Below the pieces are notes generated by a model. It was given only the letters and a program-made list of their open reading frames with translations, was not told where the DNA came from and did not search any database. The translations under genes were made by a program, and so were the position numbers. Below, piece after piece: positions 60,864 through 64,000 of a DNA stretch of 64,000 nucleotides. The stretch covers positions 2,214,997 to 2,278,996 of the forward strand of contig NW_023998457.1 of assembly GCF_014805625.2 (NCBI RefSeq), written 5' to 3'. Each line of letters starts with the position of its first letter. Position 1 is the first letter of the stretch. Origin of the DNA: Glossina fuscipes (lineage: Eukaryota; Arthropoda; Insecta; Diptera; Glossinidae).

Positions 60864-61694
60864 TCTCTCTTTCTATCTCTCTTTCTATCTCTTCTTTATC
60901 TTTATTTCTTTCTTCTACCTCGTCCTCTCTCCCATCCCTTTTGTTCTTCTCTCACTCTCCCTATTCCACTTCAATTGATTAATCTCCTTCGATACTTTTA
61001 TTAGCAACAATTAACTTGGCTAGCGGAGGAAGCACTCAAAATGGTGATGTTTTCTGCCAGAAATATTAAAGAAAATGTTATGAACAGACTTAAAAAGTCC
61101 TTTCACTTTCTAAAGCAACTCTATATAAAATTGATACGAGGAAGCCAAGTAGACTATCATAGCTAGATTGTCTCATATGTAAAATACGGGTCAGGATGTT
61201 ATAGGCTGCCGGCTGCGGTATATAAATTTTTATACATCATTAACAAATTTTACCGGTGTTTCGTAATCATAGCCTCCTGAAACGGAAGGGCTTCAATGAC
61301 GCATGCTTTGTTGCTCGTAATATCAAACTAAATGTAATCGTTTACCTCATCTGGGATGCATACAACCATTTTTGGTAGATAGTAGTAACTCAGTGTGAGA
61401 GTGAACGACAACTGTTGGGCGCCCATTTTTCTAATTTACCTTACTCGCAGACGTTAAATGCCTACCAAAATAGGGCAAGTGAAGAATGGATTTCAAACAC
61501 CAGGTTCTCCATTTTTCTGTTGTCTTTGTCGATCGTATATGTTGAAAGAAAGTCAATATTGTCACATGTAGGGTCTGAAAGCTGATCAAAAGGGAACAGG
61601 TCAACGACAGCTTCTGTGACCCATTTTATTTTTTTCAAATATTTTAAATATCCCTCAACTCAACTGTCGATCATTTTTACGATGTCTTACTACA
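58126..61694. other. No gene seen; simple-sequence tracts
   Basis: Contains TTC runs at 58816-58830 and 59536-59553, TA runs at about 59964-59982, an AG run at 60087-60104 and the CT array at 60831-60900. The longest frames (59220-59744 minus, 59821-60210 minus) read through such tracts. The minus frame 60664-60470 is basic and not low-complexity, but matches nothing I know. Confidence 0.5.
60831..60900. repeat. (CT)n microsatellite, imperfect
   Basis: CT/TCTA-type run extending more loosely to about 60980. Confidence 0.9.
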
Positions 61695-62037
61695 AGATTA
61701 TATTATTTTTGTGCGGATGAATGCAACACCCAGAAGCACTTGAGGTAGACCCACGTTGTATTATATCGATAGATTCTGATTCACTTTCGATATAATTTTC
61801 TATATATTCTAAGCTTGCCTGTCCCACTGTTCGCCCACCCGTCTTGTTCTTGAGATATTTTTATGAAATCCCGTACGTTGGCATATTTTAGTCCCACGAT
61901 GAAAGCAGCTCGGATCGGACCACCTTTTCGACCACTTCTAATTTAACGCCTTGTATTGAAAAAACGTTGCATGGATAACTGTAGGATTGTTTAGGCTACT
62001 GGTGGGGGTCTTACTATAGTGTTTTTGCATGTTTTAA
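61695..62037 (+). repeat. Dispersed repeat family A, near-complete short copy
   Basis: Shows the whole family order: TGTGCGGATGAATGCAACAC, CCAGAAGCACTTGAGGTAGA, a TATATCGATAGATTCTGATT module, CTAAGCTTGCCTGTCC, TTGAGATATTTTTATGAAA, GCTCGGATCGGACCACC, TTTTCGACCACTTCTAA, AACGCCTTGTATTG and the TACTATAGTGTTTTTGCATG end. It is the best reference copy for the short sub-type. Confidence 0.85.
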
Positions 62038-62253
62038 ATTGAGGTGAAAGCTCTTCCATCTGGGACTTTCACTCATACACGCAGAATAAAATATATTCTT
62101 TTCATCTATCTTCAGCAGAAGGTTTAATTTAGAGCTAAAACCAAAATTTGAAGAACAATCTTTTTTATATCAGTTGATTAATCCGTTCTAAAATTCACCT
62201 TTCACTCTTCCCAAAACATACGCTCAACAAAAGGCGACAATTAAACCTAGATA
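62038..62253. other. No recognisable feature
   Basis: Short spacer between repeats. Confidence 0.4.
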
Positions 62254-62492
62254 TTTTTTTTTTCATTATTATTAACTCAGTGTAGGGCTTGTATAAGTGG
62301 ACGCGGGCAAAAGAATTATGGGCAAAGGGATATGGTATAGCCACCGCCTGAGGTGTTTATGCTCCATCGATTACACTTTTAACGATCGCACACCAATCAC
62401 AATTAAAGCTCGGTCGACCGAGCAGTGAATTGAACCCGAGTATGCGGAATCGCGCTTCTTATCGGCTAAGCGATACGCACTATTGCCGTGTG
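62254..62492 (-). repeat. Candidate tRNA-derived SINE, inverted
   Basis: On the minus strand the head carries CGCTTAGCCGATAAGAAGCG, a D-arm-like hairpin (CGCTT/AAGCG) with an A-box-like centre, and GGGTTCAATTC, a near-consensus pol III B box, about 31-34 bp apart. A 16-bp perfect palindrome (GCTCGGTC and its complement, 62409-62424) follows, then an unrelated body ending in a run of ten A (plus-strand T run 62254-62263). Head, body and A tail in this order suggest a SINE of about 240 bp. Target-site duplications were not resolved. Confidence 0.5.
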
Positions 62493-62752
62493 GAGAAAAA
62501 GAAATGATAACGAAAGATCTAAATTCCTAGTACTATATGCACGGAGCATGCGAAAAGAGCGACACATGTATTTATTTGCTGTTGTATTTGTGAGCTTGCA
62601 TTGAAAGTTTCACAGCAGCAATGCATAATGTGACAATTGTTTGGCATGTACCATATGTAAGCGTATTCGCAAGTGTATATATATGGATTTTCACGTCGAC
62701 AATGCAAAATATTTTTATATTTTTCAGGAGCATCTTAATGGAAATGTATATA

Positions 62753-62785
62753 TTAGTTTGGGGAAAAAGAAATCCATTATTTTTT
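62753..62785 (+). repeat. Left terminal inverted repeat of the mariner
   Basis: TTAGTTTGGGGAAAAAG and about 15 further bases form the presumed left terminal repeat. Its partner would lie past the window end, so the inner boundary is a guess. Confidence 0.6.
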
Positions 62786-62938
62786 CGGTAGATGGCTGCA
62801 CTGATAGATTTCTCGTAAAGTATCGATCAAACACTTTCATATTTATGCTCGTTGGAAAGGTGACATTTCGCAGTAAAAAAAAATTCTTTTGCTGTTTTTT
62901 GTTTGGTGCATTCAGTTGTGAGTTACAGCGTGTTAAAA

Positions 62939-63989
62939 ATGGAAGTGAACAAAGAGAAAATTCGGTACATTTTACAGTTTTTCCTTGACAAAGGCGAAAA
63001 TGCAAGCCAGGGGGCTAAAATTGTGAATGGTGTTTATGGTTCCGATACTGTAACAGCCAATTATGTGCAATTTTGGTTTCGTAGATTCCGTTCAGGAATT
63101 TTTGATGTTAAAGATGCACCTCGCACAGGTAGGCCGGTCGTCGAAAATGTCGATAAAATCGGAGAAATGATCGAAGTTGACCGGCATGTTAGCAGTCGTA
63201 ACATCGCCCAGGAGCTAAAAATCGACCATAAAACAGTTTTAAACCATTTACGCAAAGCTGGATTCAAAAAGAAGCTCGGTGTTTGGGTGCCACACCAATT
63301 AACAGAAAAAAACATGATGGATCGAATTTGCATCTGCGAAGCCTTGGCCAAACGGAATGCGATAGACCCATTTCTTAAACGGATGGTGACTAGAGATGAG
63401 AAATGAATCACATACGATAACCCTATGCGAAAACGATCGTGGTCAAAGAGCGGTGCAGCACCTCAAACGGTGGTCAAACCAGGACTAACGGCCAGGAAGG
63501 TTTTGCTATGCATTCGGTGGGACTGGAAGGGGATTATTTATTATGAGTTGCTTCCATATGGCCAAACGCTAAATTCTGATCTCTACTGTCAACAACTGGA
63601 CCGTTTGAAGATAGCGATTGACCAGAAACGGCCAGAATTGGCCAACAGGAGAGGTGTCGTGTTCCACCAGGACAACGCTAGGCCACACACATCTACAGTG
63701 ACTCGCCAGAAACTTCGGGAGCTTGGTTGGGAAGTTTTAATGCATCCGCCATACAGTCCGGACTTGGCACGAAGCGATTATTATCTTTTTTCTTGCATTG
63801 CAAAATTTCTTTAATGATAAAAAATTGGAATCTAGGGAGGATTGTGAAAATCGACTACTAGAGTTTTTTGCAAATAGAGACCAGGACTTCTATGAGAGAG
63901 GCATTTTGAAGTTACCTTTAAAATGGCAACAAATCATACAACAAAACGGTGCATATTTGGCCCAAATCGGACAATCCGAAGCATGTTAA
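62939..63989 (+). pseudogene. Mariner transposase (DD34D), two disabling lesions
   Basis: Transposase that would bind the element's ends and cut and paste it at TA sites in the nucleus. The start is taken at 62939 (MEVNKEKIRYIL) because family members begin there, although the frame is open from 62903. Residues 1-110 hold the paired helix-turn-helix region (GRPVVENVDKI; IAQELKIDHKTVLNHL), then WVPHQLTEKN. The catalytic triad is present: D153 in VTRDEK, D245 in FHQDNARPH and D280 in SPDLARSD, with 34 residues between the last two, the DD34D spacing. Breaks: codon 156, normally the tryptophan after DEK, is TGA (63404-63406); and a run of six T (63786-63791) shifts the frame by one, after which ALQNFFNDKKLESREDCEN resumes to the stop at 63987-63989. 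Two conserved positions are also altered (G to R before D153; P to R before D280). Total length is about the usual 345-350 residues. Not functional as sequenced. Confidence 0.92.
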
Positions 63990-64000
63990 ATAAAGTCCTG

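Larger units (their letters stand above)
62753..64000 (+). mobile_element. Mariner transposon, nearly complete, cut by window edge
   Basis: Begins TTAGTTTGGGGAAAAAG right after a TA (62751-62752), the invariant mariner target. There is a 186-bp leader before the transposase start and the coding region fills the rest. Transposase similarity suggests the mellifera-type group, from memory only. The 3' untranslated part and the right inverted repeat lie beyond base 64000, so the full element is expected to be roughly 1.3 kb. Only two lesions are visible in the gene, so this is by far the youngest mariner in the window. Confidence 0.9.

Overview
The window looks like gene-poor nuclear DNA of a higher dipteran, most likely a tephritid fruit fly or close relative. 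This is inferred from the strong A+T bias, the many TA, TG/CA and poly-T tracts, several lineages of mariner transposon, and dispersed repeats built around Drosophila/tephritid-like GTCCGTCTGTCTG strings. I could not recognise a single host protein-coding exon, rRNA or functional tRNA on either strand. It could be one very long intron, an intergenic desert or repeat-rich heterochromatin; the sequence alone does not decide.

Layout: the clearest coding feature is at the right edge (62753-64000), a nearly complete mariner element. Its transposase frame has only two visible lesions, an in-frame stop and a one-base slip, and its 3' end runs off the window. Five older mariner-type fragments lie inside the window: near 2.4-3.0 kb (irritans-like, minus), 5.92 kb (plus), 18.9-19.1 kb (minus), 25.2-25.4 kb (minus) and 26.5 kb (plus, weaker). 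A terminal segment shared between 6.45 kb and 25.5 kb suggests a detached end of the same family as the 25-kb relic.

Two unnamed dispersed repeat families make up much of the rest. Family A (at least a dozen copies in both orientations) has a start with a GCAACACCCAGAAGG motif, a TATACCGATTGATTCAGAA / GTCTGTCCGTCTG module that is tandemly amplified at about 90 bp in some copies, a GAAATTTGGTACACTG core and an ACTATAGTGTTTTTACTTG end. Family B is a two-module repeat of about 600-750 bp seen in the same module order at 10.3, 39.4 and 45.0 kb. Three loci carry pol III-like A/B boxes, two of them followed by an A-rich tail, and are candidate tRNA-derived SINEs (41.4, 56.6 and 62.3 kb).

There are also four old, degenerate minisatellites with different periods: 16 bp (7.06-7.93 kb), 31 bp (11.6-11.9 kb), 28 bp (16.5-17.1 kb) and 20 bp (29.2-29.4 kb). 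Several longer tandem duplications have periods from 63 bp to about 275 bp. Two 10-N assembly gaps (23329-23338 and 46683-46692) both sit between duplicated flanks. One possible regulatory cluster, four AGGTCA half-sites within 64 bp, lies at 53390-53453. No operon or pathway logic applies; the window is best read as a record of successive transposon invasions and tandem-repeat growth.
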